Of a stretch of DNA of 64,000 bases, positions 26,281 through 38,003 are shown piece by piece. The notes below the pieces were generated by a model. The model was not told where the DNA came from, searched no databases, and worked only from the letters and a program-made list of their open reading frames with translations. Location of the stretch: positions 18,905,032 to 18,969,031 of the forward strand of contig NC_086350.1 in assembly GCF_036324505.1 (NCBI RefSeq). Direction: 5' to 3'. The DNA comes from Eleginops maclovinus. Lineage: Eukaryota > Chordata > Actinopteri > Perciformes > Eleginopidae. A program made the position numbers and the translations under genes. Positions within the stretch are counted from its first letter, which is position 1. The number at the start of each line of letters is the position of its first letter.

Positions 26281-28150
26281 TGAAGTGCAGGAGAGAAATA
26301 TACATAATAGTCGGTCAAATAAAAAGTGATACATGTATGAACGAGGGTAGCGTACAGGATGCAGATCGTTTACATCTAAACATTGCATTTGCTTTCTTAC
26401 TATTAAATCCAACAGTTCTCATCCACAGTGAATCCCAGCAGCTTAGGTGAAGGATGAAAGAGAAGAGCATTTATAAAATGGTGCGTAAGACAGACAATCA
26501 CATGGAGAGCCAGGTTAACACAAAAGCATTATTTTCTCTAGCCCGTACTTACCTTGACGTCCACAGTGAATGGCACTTATTGCATACAGTATATAAGATG
26601 AGATGTACCTTTATTAATCCCCGTGGGGAAATTCAAGCGTTTATGCAGCAACAGAGAAGAGAGAAAACAGTACAGATTCACACAGGGATATGAAATAAAT
26701 ACATATAAAGACAAACCTATATTAGTGGTAATATAAAGACAAACAGGGGTAGCATATGCAGTGCACTTTACGTCAGACATGTGTACTCACGCTTGCGGCT
26801 CAGGCGGTGGAGTAGGATAAGAGTAAGGAATGGTTAGTAAAACATGATTTCATTTATTTAAAAAGTATGAATAAGCATACAGATATTATGTATCCATTGT
26901 AGACAATGCCGAGTCACGTTGTCAGAAGTTCTTACTTACCTCTTTTTTTCGACATTGAACGGCAGCGCTATCTGTGAATTACTGAACGAGTGATATTATA
27001 TAAACAAATACATTTAGTATACAGTTTGGAGGAAGGTTGCATGATGTTCCTTTCTGTGATTTTACTAATAGACTATTTCAGGATACCTCTCTCCAAGACA
27101 GAAGCTCATACTTATCTTTTTTGTCCTCGGTGAACAGCAGCTCAATTGGTGGAGTATGATAAGAGTGAAGTAGGGGCAAAGATGGTTAGCAACACAATCA
27201 TCTCTGAACTATTGAATATTTAAAATATATTTGATGAAGTTACTGTCCCTTTTTTGGCCATATTAAAAAGGGAAAGGAAGGATTGTTTGAAGTGGGGCTG
27301 TTGGACTTATTTACTTTCAGTAGACGGAGGTTGGCATGTCCCAATCTTTTTTGAAGGAGGCAGGAGTTTGAGCACGGAAGTAAAGCAATGTGCTGTTGGG
27401 TATCGGGGCAGCTGCAACACTTAATACTTTCCTCTGCTGTTGTGCTGTAACTCCTGTCTGCTTCTTCAAACAGGGGGTGTGCAGGCCACAATCTCCTGTA
27501 GGTAAGACCCTGACTGTGGGTCAATACTGTACAACTCCACTTCAAACTATCCAATCCATCCCTTAATTTTCTGATCATTTTGACCTGTGGAGAGAAAATA
27601 TTCAGGAGGCATCCTTATGAGATGCCTAACATACAGCAAATTTAAATCGGACTTCTTTCGAAGTTTGTTTTGGTTAAATAAAGTTTCCTCATGTTGGATG
27701 GTATGTAATTTGAAGGTGTCCAGTGCATTGCCTGTAAATTGGCGTGTAAAGGTGTTATGAGAGTAAAGTGCCATGTCTTCTCTTTGATTTTGTTGCTTTT
27801 CCTGCTTCTTCTTGTTTCACTGCAGTGGTTTTTAGTGATGTCTTTCGATTAACCTTGAAAGCAAGAAACAGCCGACTGAAGACTGCAGACTTCAGAGTGT
27901 CTTCCAGGTGCTTCCACAGTACCGTCAACTTCACTGTGAGGGCATGACATGAGGGTGAGTCAAGCAAATCCATCATCAAGGTGAAGGCTCCAAGGTGAAA
28001 CGACAATCCACCGTCCAAAGAAAATTTGAAGATCTTACACCAAAAATCCCCAGTCCAAGACACTTCCTGGGTCGTTGGCAACCCCGCAAGAGGCAAAGGC
28101 TACCTGAGGCTTTACTTGCCCAGCCAGACACAAGGCCAGCTGCGACATGT
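26281..28150. repeat. Tandem duplication, copy 2
   Basis: Second unit of the 1.89-kb duplication. It begins at the same TGAAGTGCAGGAGAGAAATA word. It repeats the micro-exon-like cassettes at +1,890 and ends with the small module (27,755-28,148). Confidence 0.9.
27755..28148. repeat. Small module, copy 2
   Basis: Same landmarks as 25,866-26,215. The plus strand reads as a pyrimidine-rich CTTCTTCTTGTTTCACTGCAG acceptor-like site, then about 125 nt, then ATGAGGGTGAGTCAAG donor-like sequence. It is thus potentially exon-like on the plus strand, but there is no long frame. Confidence 0.75.
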
Positions 28151-28177
28151 AGCTCCTGTGTTCTGTGAAGTTAATAT

Positions 28178-29147
28178 GCCATGTCTTCTCTTTAATTTTG
28201 TTGCTTTTTCCTGCTTCTTCTTGTTTCAGTGCTGTGGTTTAAGTGATGTCTTTCGATTGACCTTGAGAGCAAGAGATTATGGCAAGCCCTTTTAACATTT
28301 AATAGCTAGACTGGATATGTGTTGCAAATATCTGTAATTCACATTCTTCCTATCCATAATTGTCATTTCAGATATCCACAAAGACATTCCTCCTAGGACA
28401 AATGACGTCACTTTTGCCATTCATGTGTATGGGGTTTCTCATTACAGATATCTACAACTCAGTTGCAGATATCCACAATGTGAATTACAGATATCTGCAA
28501 CTGAATTGTAGATATCTGTAATTCCAGTTTGAGATATCTACAATTTGATTCTGACTAGTCATAATTCCATTTCAAGATATCTTTAATTCACCTTAATTCA
28601 AGATATATACATGTTCATTTTCAGATATCTTAAATTAAGTTTTAACTAGGCGAAATGACGTTGCAGATATCTGTAACTGGAGTTTTGACTAGGCGAAATG
28701 ACGTTGCAGATTACTATAACTGGAGTTTTGACTAGGCGAAATGACGTTGCAGATATCTGTAACTGGAGTTTTGTCTAGGCGAAATGACGTTGTAGATATC
28801 TTAAATGACAATTCCAACTATCCAAAATGTAATTACGACTAGTCAGAAAGACCTTGTTGATATCTACAATGTTAATTCCGGATAGTCAAATGTAGTTATT
28901 AAATGTTAAAAGGGCTTGCCATAAGAGACAGCAGACTGCAGACTTCAGAGAGTCGTACATGTGCTTCCAAGACATGACATGAGGGTGAGTCAAGCAAACC
29001 CACCATCAAAGTGAAGGCTTCAAGGTGAAACGACGATCCACCGCGAACAACCATGAGGAGATGGTACACCACAAATCCCCAGTCCAAGAGGCTTCCTGGG
29101 GTGTTGGCAGCCCCGCAAGACGCAAAGGCTAGCCCCGACATGTAGAA
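28178..29147. repeat. Small module, copy 3, split by a transposon
   Basis: 28,178-28,276 and 28,925-29,147 together rebuild the same module: GCCATGTCTTCTCTTTAATT, then GAGAGCAAGAG interrupted, then ACAGCAGACTGCAGACTTCA, GGTGAAACGACGATCCACCG and CGCAAAGGCTAGCCCC. A further partial copy follows at about 29,290-29,470. Confidence 0.78.
28277..28924. mobile_element. 648-bp TIR transposon with 43-bp internal repeats
   Basis: Perfect 28-bp terminal inverted repeats (28,277-28,304 and 28,897-28,924; start TTATGGCAAGCCCTTTTAAC). They are flanked by GAGA on both sides (28,273-28,276 and 28,925-28,928). Removing the element plus one GAGA restores GCAAGAGACAG, the sequence expected from the sister module (GCAAGAAACAG at 27.86 kb). 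Inside, GATATC-centred words recur. A 43-bp unit beginning AGGCGAAATGACGTTG is repeated four times at exact spacing (28,648, 28,691, 28,734 and 28,777). There is no transposase, so it is a non-autonomous DNA transposon. The superfamily is not assigned. Confidence 0.88.
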
Positions 29148-29562
29148 AAGTGTCAATCAAATCAGTGCAAGATGCTACCTGGACCCGCCCTACCAGACGC
29201 AAAGGCTACTTGGGGCAGCGCCTGACCTCAGAAATAAAGAAAGAAAGATTGACCAACAAATAATAAAATAGTACACAAAAAAAAAAAAATCCAAGGCAAG
29301 ACGCTTCCTGGGGTGTTGGAAGCCCCACAAGACGCAAAGGCTTCATGGGGCTTTGCTTGCCCAGCCAGACGCAAAGGCCAGCCCCGACATGTAAAAGGTT
29401 TCAATCAAATAGGAGCAAGATGCTGCCTGGACCCGCCCGCAAGATGCAAAGGCTACCAGGTGAATAATTTGGTCCAGTTGTGAAGTTGAAGAGATGATGG
29501 GCAGATATGGCACTGATGATCAAGGAAGATTATCAGCCCATCTATCGGAGACTCAATCCGAA
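29148..29562. other. Degenerate repeat-rich spacer
   Basis: Repeats of GACGCAAAGGCT(A/T) alternate with GCCCCGACATGTA and TTCAATCAAAT. They are partial copies of the end of the small module. A poly-A run lies near 29,276-29,289. No coding exon seen. Confidence 0.5.
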
Positions 29563-30423
29563 TCAGTCCGTGAACCACCGTGACCTCTTCGCAGCAGACT
29601 CCTCCTCCTCGTCGCTGTCTTCCCTGCATCTTCTTGTGGAGCAGCCGGGATGAGGACTTGAGAGAGATCCAGGAACGACAGCGTTTTCGGACTCCTCTGA
29701 GTAATCTGTAAGGTAGAGTGGCTCGATGTCCTCAACATCAAAGACTGGGCTGTCGAGTTCGACGATGTCGATCTCTTCGTCCTCATCCACAGATGACTGC
29801 ATGTCCAGGTACCTTTCAAGATACTCCTCTAAAGCAGAGTTATCAATATCGTCTAAAGAATTTGCATTATAGGAAGGATGAGCATAAGCCTGAGGGTAGG
29901 CACAATCAGCAGCTTGAGGGTAAGCATAAGAATCAGCGTAAGAAGAAGGGGCAGCGTAGGGGTAAGCATGAGGAGCAGCGTAAGGAGAAGGGGCAGCGTA
30001 GGGGTAAGCATGAGGAGCAGCATAAAGAGAAGGGGCAGCGTAGGGGTAAGCATGAGGAGCAGCGTATGGAGAAGGAGCAGGGTAGGGGTAAGCATGAGGA
30101 GCAGCGTATGGAGAAGGAGCAGGGTAGGGGTAAGTATGAGGATAAGTCGAAGGAGCATAGTAAGGGTAGGGAACAGCATAAGACACAGAATAGGGAACAG
30201 GGTAATAAACAGGAGAAGGAGCAGCAGGATGGGGCTGCTCACTGTCTCCATTACCTCCACAAGGCTCAGCCTGAGCCTCCTGAAGCCCGTCTACAGCGTC
30301 CACCCTAACAGCGCCGACCTCTTCCTCATCGACCTCAGGCAGTACCGAGTCCTCGGGAGGAGTCGCTGCATCGAGGCGAGCGTTGGTCACAGGCCAAAGG
30401 GATCCACCTGAAGAACAAGACAT
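29563..30423 (-). CDS. Tyr/Pro/Ala-rich repeat protein, unknown
   Basis: Open frame of 286 codons on the minus strand, ending TGA. Residues about 1-75 are acidic and mixed. Residues about 75-180 are a low-complexity region. It opens with VYYPVPYSVSYAVPYPYYAP and contains five tandem 14-residue units of the type YPYAAPSPYAAPHA (42 bp at DNA level). Residues 190-286 are strongly acidic (DEDEEIDIVELDSP, DSDEEEE) and end KRSRWFTD, a possible nuclear signal. There is no signal peptide, membrane span or known domain. The nominal ATG lies inside ATGTCTTGTTCTTCAG, which is also a good splice acceptor. The ORF may therefore be a 3' exon starting at about 30,408 whose true start lies upstream. The same frame stays open through the non-repetitive ends, which argues for coding. 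I do not recognise the family. Confidence 0.55.
   Translation of the reverse strand: MSCSSGGSLWPVTNARLDAATPPEDSVLPEVDEEEVGAVRVDAVDGLQEAQAEPCGGNGDSEQPHPAAPSPVYYPVPYSVSYAVPYPYYAPSTYPHTYPYPAPSPYAAPHAYPYPAPSPYAAPHAYPYAAPSLYAAPHAYPYAAPSPYAAPHAYPYAAPSSYADSYAYPQAADCAYPQAYAHPSYNANSLDDIDNSALEEYLERYLDMQSSVDEDEEIDIVELDSPVFDVEDIEPLYLTDYSEESENAVVPGSLSSPHPGCSTRRCREDSDEEEESAAKRSRWFTD
29940..30150. repeat. 42-bp coding minisatellite
   Basis: Five 42-bp units (plus strand type GGAGCAGCGTAAGGAGAAGG...GGGGTAAGCATGA) encode the 14-residue repeats of the minus-strand protein. Unit length is a multiple of three and the unit lacks stops in several frames. This is why long antisense frames also appear here. Confidence 0.85.
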
Positions 30424-31254
30424 GTGTTTGAAAGAAAGTCACATTCTGAACTTATGAAACAGACCGAGGAATCAGTTTGTAGAAAAAGCCCCCACTTAAC
30501 ACTGCCCCCTCTAAAAGTTGTATCAAATATACATTAATGACAGTATAGTAGAGTGGTTTGATAATGCATGACTAGACATGGGTAAGCTGCTGTTGTGTAA
30601 TTGGTGTGTGGCATATTAGGCAGTTAATTCTTGAATTCATACAGATTTTGACGATGCTAACTGTAAAAAGTAGTGAGGGGCTACTATTTTACTATTTATT
30701 AGGATATGTAAAAAGAAATAGCATGATCAAAATGCTACTGCCATGTAGATTATGCCAAATCATTTTTAATTGTATCTCCAATTTAATGAGCACAGTACCT
30801 GTAACAGGGAATGTAAAGCAATAAGGGAATAAGGTTGAGATGTTTTCAGTGTACTTAGTTTTATGACATATTTGTCTCTTTTCACTGAGGCAAGAATAAT
30901 TACATGTAATAATAACACAATAATTATGCTCTGCTACTGAACATGCTACATATTGTAAGAAATCAATATATTGAAATGGAACATTAACAGATAATTCACT
31001 GTTTCTGGACGGACCATATTTGTCCAATTCCGGTAGTATTACCGGATGTTGTTTTTAGCCTCAGATAGCATGTAGCTAATATTGTATTGTATATATGAGT
31101 AGAGGGAGAAAGACGCGTGGCGTTCCATACTAAACACACCGCCTCTACCTCTGACTCATTGATGCTGCAATAATACTGTTGCGTGTTTAATAACTGATAA
31201 ACTTCAAAAGGATTGCATAATAGAATATCGTAGGTGAGAGCTTCAGGACATCGC
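30424..31254. other. Spacer or possible intron upstream of the repeat-protein ORF
   Basis: AT-rich, no coding exon seen. It lies between the acceptor-like site at 30,408 and the promoter-like block at 31.26 kb, so it could be a first intron of the minus-strand gene. One possible donor is GAG|GTAGAGG near 31,145 on the minus strand, but the phase does not fit a simple ATG model. Confidence 0.35.
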
Positions 31255-31345
31255 TAACAAGATGGCGACGGTGACGTCATAAGAGGACCCGCCCCCGACG
31301 ACGTCAGCCAATAGAAGAGTCCGGAGAACACCATGTATGACCGGA
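31255..31345 (-). promoter_or_regulatory. CpG-rich core promoter (CCAAT, GC box, CRE, YY1)
   Basis: In minus-strand order there is ATTGG (CCAAT box, 31,312-31,308), a CGTCA half-CRE, GGGGGCGGG (31,297-31,288), a full TGACGTCA (31,279-31,272) and CGCCATCTT (YY1 type, about 31,267-31,259). CpG and GC content stand out against AT-rich flanks. The order of elements suits transcription toward lower coordinates, i.e. the repeat-protein ORF. A bidirectional promoter is also possible. Confidence 0.5.
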
Positions 31346-31570
31346 AAGGGATGGTTCTATAAAACATGTTTGACATTCTACAAATTTCCCAACAAAGTCT
31401 GCCCGGTTCTATCCAATATTTTTATTTTACACCTAAAAAACGTTAAGCACCTCAAATTTTGTTTGTTCCAACTTTCAAGCCAACATTCCATCATGTTTCA
31501 ATCTTAATATTCAACAATTTCACGTAATTAAACGCAAATGTCGTACTGAAACTAACTCAAAAATGACTAA

Positions 31571-31690
31571 CTAAACATTTATAAATACATTTCGCATGAA
31601 ATTAAATGATTTCTTATCAACAAAGTCAGTGAACCACCGTGTGGCACGGCTCAGCAGGTGCTCCTTAGCAGGGGGTCCAGACGAAGCCAT
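31571..31690 (-). CDS. Short ORF or orphan first exon, unknown
   Basis: 39 codons from ATG in good context (AAAACATGG): MASSGPPAKEHLLSRATRWF, then TDFVDKK and an AT-rich tail to TAG. The first 27 codons have coding-like composition and the rest does not. It may be a first exon whose donor I cannot place, or a gene fragment. RATRWFTD echoes the KRSRWFTD end of the repeat protein on the same strand. Function unknown. Confidence 0.25.
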   Translation of the reverse strand: MASSGPPAKEHLLSRATRWFTDFVDKKSFNFMRNVFINV

Positions 31691-32854
31691 GTTTTCAGCT
31701 GGTAGTTATTACTGTAGATTAACTTTAGGTGTTTCTAAAGCTCAGTTACAGAACAGTTGGTTTTCAAGAACTTTTTGGGATTAGCAATCCAAGATTTCAA
31801 CTCGCAGGTTTTCGCAGGTGAATTTGTGTCAAGTCTGAGTGCAAATGGCTGATTGGTAGCTCTGCAGCCACTTGTATCCTCGGTTAGAACGTTCTGTTCA
31901 CTGACACCCGTGCGTGCCTGTGCGTGAGCGAGGGAGAGCGATTACATTTGATTTGTAAATGGGCGTTTTTTTGTTTGTTTGTTTACAGTAGCTGTTTCTG
32001 TAAAAATAACGATGTGTGTGAGGCCTCATGATAGTGGCGTCTCTAAACTTGACCCAGAGAAGAATAAACAAAGTTAAAGCAAGAATAAATCCAGTCAATA
32101 TTTTTAATTTCCTCTTCTTTTTTGTGAAGTGAGCCTTTTTGGTTTGTCAAGTAATGTGTCTCTCCTGATACTCGTGGTTGGTGGTCACTTTATACTTTTC
32201 ACTGGGATTATACAACCATAGCCATCACGTTGCCTTAAAGTAATAACTGGACAATTACAGTTCATGATGTAAAAAGCAAATATATTTTAACCATCAATTA
32301 TTCTTTCTTTTTTTTGGATGATTTTTTGCACGTTTGTATTTTATCAAAAAGTTTGATTTAAAATTGTTAAATATTCACATTTATCTTACCCATGTCCATC
32401 ATTGCCCTGTTGTTTCCTGAAATGGGTTTCTCCCTGCAAATTCAATATGATAATACTTTAGGTCCATTTACATTGCATGCTAATTTGCTTTTATTTAACG
32501 GTAGCTGGAGACAGTCTCACGGTGAAGATAAACAAATAAAGCCTCCATGATTGTGTCAGCTCCTCAGTTCACTCACTGTAAAAGTGCAACTTCAAACGTC
32601 AAATAAAATAACAGGGACCCATAAACCCATTTTTCGATCCAACGTCTATTACCACCTTCTCCCCTCTTGATGGCGCTACAGCTTCATCAAAGAAATAACT
32701 TCTTTCTCTTCAGCAGTCGGAACACTTCACTCAATTTACCCCCTACACAAGTTCCCATAAACATGTCATAAACCATATTGTTTAAGCACTAGACTGAACT
32801 CTATTATATGGATATTTCATAACATTTCACTGAACATATTTTAACGTTAATTTG
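31691..32854. other. Non-coding interval
   Basis: No exon-like segment found. GTTTGTTTGTTT-type simple sequence lies near 31,970-31,985. The rest is AT-rich unique-looking DNA. Confidence 0.4.
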
Positions 32855-33381
32855 CAGTGGTGGATAGTAACAGTAGCCTACATTTAATCAAGTATTGTAC
32901 TTAAGTACAATTTTGAGGTATTTGTAGATTACTTTACCTGAGTATTTTAAGTTTAGGCTAATTCTACTCCCTTACATTTTAAAAGCCCATATTGTACTTT
33001 TTACGCCACTACATTTATTTGACAAATTTTGTTACTAGTTACTTTTTAAGCTATGTTCTTAGCTAATACAAAATATAAATCAATGATTAAATAAACATTG
33101 ACATATTTATAGTTTAAGATATCAAGTAGCCGTATATAAAGTATTTCAAATTAGCTCTACATTTATCAGCTGTGATAAAAACACATGCATAATCATAATA
33201 GTAACCCAGTAAGATTACGATTCTGAAAATTACCTTAACTTTGGGTACTTTAAGTATATTTAATAACAATACTTTACTAAGTGACATTTTGAATACAGGC
33301 CTTTTACTTACAAAGTACTTTTAGAATGTAGTATTGCTTTTTTTTCTTAAGTAACACATCTGAGTACTTCTTCCACCAGTG
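32855..33381. mobile_element. hAT-like MITE with perfect 8-bp TSD
   Basis: Ends CAGTGGTGGATAGTA and GTACTTCTTCCACCAGTG. It is flanked on both sides by TTAATTTG (32,847-32,854 and 33,382-33,389). It is 527 bp, has no transposase, and belongs to the same family as the element at 22,913-23,441. The intact target duplication suggests a fairly recent insertion. Confidence 0.85.
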
Positions 33382-34829
33382 TTAATTTGTTTACTTTCTG
33401 AGAGCCTTTTGTGATGTTTATGGTGACTTTCATTTTGTCTTGGCACTGGAACCGAGCTATCATGCCCAAACAATAACCGACGGCAATGTTCCACGTAAAT
33501 AAAAAAAACTATAGGCTATCTATCATATTGTCTTTTAAGCCCCATCATAATAACATACATAACATAAATTGTATTTTCTTCTTTCTGATGTTTTGTTTAT
33601 TTATGGGGCCATGCCATGCTTTACTCAAGTACAAATTTGAAGCATACTTTTTGCAACGTCATACTTCTACCTCTAAATGATGTGCTTTTAACTTCACTAG
33701 ATTTATTTTAGAAATGTAGTTACTAGGTACTTTACAAGTTCTGATTAAGACATTATCAGACGTCTAATAAGACTCCCTTTAGCCTCAGTAATGCTAGGTT
33801 ACTATAACACAAAAAAACACATTTTCAAGTGCCTTGATATTTTTTAGTTGAGGTATTAAAATTGACATATTTCGTTAGATTTTTTTCTCGGAAAATACAA
33901 CAAGAGGGATTATTGATGAAATAAAGCATAATTACTGACAATACATTGTCATAATTTAAAGTGATCAACATTTAACTTTTAACTTTTGTACAGCAATTTC
34001 TTTCTGATACTGTCCTTTCAGAAAATATAAAGTACACATAACAGCCTAGAGAAAGACAACACAAGAGCTACATGTCAGGTTATGCATCGCTCCCGCAGTG
34101 GAAAATCACTATACGTGATTTACAAATCAAAAGGTTTTTTCCCTACTGTAATCAAACCCCAATGCTGCCTGTTGCAGTTCCTCAAAACTTCCTGTAGAAT
34201 GCACTCACACATTGCAGTATCAAAGTACTGATGATCGCTCATTCTACACATGGGTAAAATATCAGCTACAGCTTCAGAAAGAGGATAGACAAGGAGTCCT
34301 TTATTCACAAAGAGATAAAGCTTTGTAACACAAAGTGTTTCCAAATTAAAATGATCAAAGACAATTCTCAGAACAATGACGTTTTTACAAGAAAGCTTAA
34401 TGGTTCAAAACACAAAGTAAGAGAGCTCCAAGTGTTAGCAGTAGGGATACAGACTTTTACTTGGCTTAAGAGTTTCTTAAGGATAACATTCTATAGTGCA
34501 TTCCAACCAATTGCAATACTTAAAGGACAAAAGCAGGGTGGAGAAAAACCACCCCAGGCATATTGTGCTGATTGTCACTCTGAAAAATGTTAACTATACT
34601 CCGAGAACATGCAATATTTACATAGCAGAACAATTCATACTGCTCATGTTCCATATTGGTTATTGTCACAAGTTTCACTTAAATGGAAAAGGAAAGATTA
34701 CCAGGGTGAGTGGTTTTGAATTCAAATGGCATAATGTCTTAATTATGCAGACTCAATGACAGTTACTTATCCAAATCCTTTGAGGTGTTCAACACAACTG
34801 ACTCACAAGTTTAAGTTTTTTTTGTGTAA
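33382..34829. other. Non-coding interval with MITE debris
   Basis: 33,620-33,750 (ACTCAAGTACAAATTTGA, ATACTTCTACCTCTAAATGA) looks like a truncated ACTTAAGTA-family fragment. The remainder shows no gene. Confidence 0.4.
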
Positions 34830-36859
<2,030 letters not shown>

Positions 36860-37065
36860 AATTACTGTGCAAATAATGTCAGCTTCGGTGGCCCTTCCTT
36901 TGATGCCTGATTTGTCTTTGTGTTCGGGCCTCCGTATTTCTTTGTGTTGCCTCCCGTTCCAGTCAGCACCGGCCTTGCTTCCTGGCCCTGGTAGCTCCCG
37001 CTGTAGTCTCACCCTGGCTTATTTACATTATATTACACCCTATTTGAATGACGCCTGCTGAGAGA
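36860..37065. promoter_or_regulatory. Conserved-element-like block
   Basis: High-complexity, GC-richer block without a coding frame. It contains TGTGCAAATAAT and a forkhead-type TTATTTACAT. It reads like a vertebrate non-coding element; only an alignment could confirm this. Confidence 0.22.
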
Positions 37066-37767
37066 TGAGTGTATACAGACACCGGAACAGCAGTGGAAAG
37101 CAAAGCAGAGCAGGATCTCACAGGATCATCTGTCTCTTTAGAGTCCTCACAATCGCATTCATCTATGGTCACCATAGAAACTTGTGGTAACTGTATTTGT
37201 GTATATATTGAAACAATGGAAAGCTTTGGGGTATTGCAAATTGAAATGCAAATAAATTGCAGATGCAGAAGGAAAAAAACGTCACTGGAGTCAAATCATT
37301 CACAATGAGACAGTACTGTGAAAACAAACCTGGCAGGCAGGTCATATCAAAACGCTTAAACCAGTTCAAAACAATCAGTTCTGTGTAGTTTGTAAGACAT
37401 TTCATTTGTTTTGCTCTCAACAACGTTGTTTTCAAGTCACAGCATAGTTTTCAATAAAAAACACTCTAAAACCTGCCTCTAGAACAAAACCTTAACAAAG
37501 TTGACCATAGTTTTCAGATATTACTTTAAAGAGTTGGTAGAGACCAAACCAGAGCTAAAGGAGAATGTATCACTTACTTACATTCAACAAAAATATGGCT
37601 TGTTCATGTAATTACGTGTTGATCACATATCTCCTGCATGTGTTAATATGCAGTCGTTTTCTTACTTTAAGTTCCAACTCAATGGATGATATTAAGTTGG
37701 TGTTTTGATGACAGTTTGCTTCCCTCTGCCCCAAGTATTTAAAAAGCAGTTCAAAGTGCAGGTTTAA

Positions 37768-38003
37768 AGGGGCCCTATTTTGCTAATTTTCAGGTTCACA
37801 TTTGTATTTTGTGCCTCTACTGTGTCTTAAATGTTCAAAATGGTCTTTATTTCCCCCATACTGCGTTTGTTGCAGCACCTCTTTTCACCCTCTGTGGGAG
37901 AGAAAATTCCCTTTGGGATTTTAGCCTTTGCAGAGAATTGACTTCAATAAAAACCTATATAATACACTAAAGGAAAGGGAAAACCCCAAAAAGCATAAAA
38001 GTA
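37768..38003. mobile_element. GGGGCCCTAT-type MITE, copy C
   Basis: Begins after TTAA with AGGGGCCCTATTTTGC. It contains TTTGTGCCTCTACTGTG and GCAGCACCTCTTTTCACCCT and ends AACCCCAAAAAGCATAA. The last bases of the right inverted repeat are eroded. Confidence 0.72.

Noticed and set aside
24564..26780. Identical 79-codon plus-strand and 67-codon minus-strand frames in both duplication copies
   Set aside because: Identity is due to the recent duplication. The frames run through a LINE tail (TTTATTAATCCCC) and have no coding signature.
25422..27578. Minus-strand frames sharing LDSLKWSCTVLTHSQGLTY
   Set aside because: The frame is broken between copies by single-base indels and matches no protein I know. 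Its similarity reflects the duplication.
28648..28820. Regularly spaced 43-bp repeats that might suggest a CRISPR-like array
   Set aside because: The units are contiguous without variable spacers, lie inside a TIR transposon, and the DNA is vertebrate.
29718..30308. 196-codon basic antisense ORF as a separate gene
   Set aside because: It is an artefact of the 42-bp repeat. It has no promoter or splice support, and the minus frame better explains the non-repeat ends.
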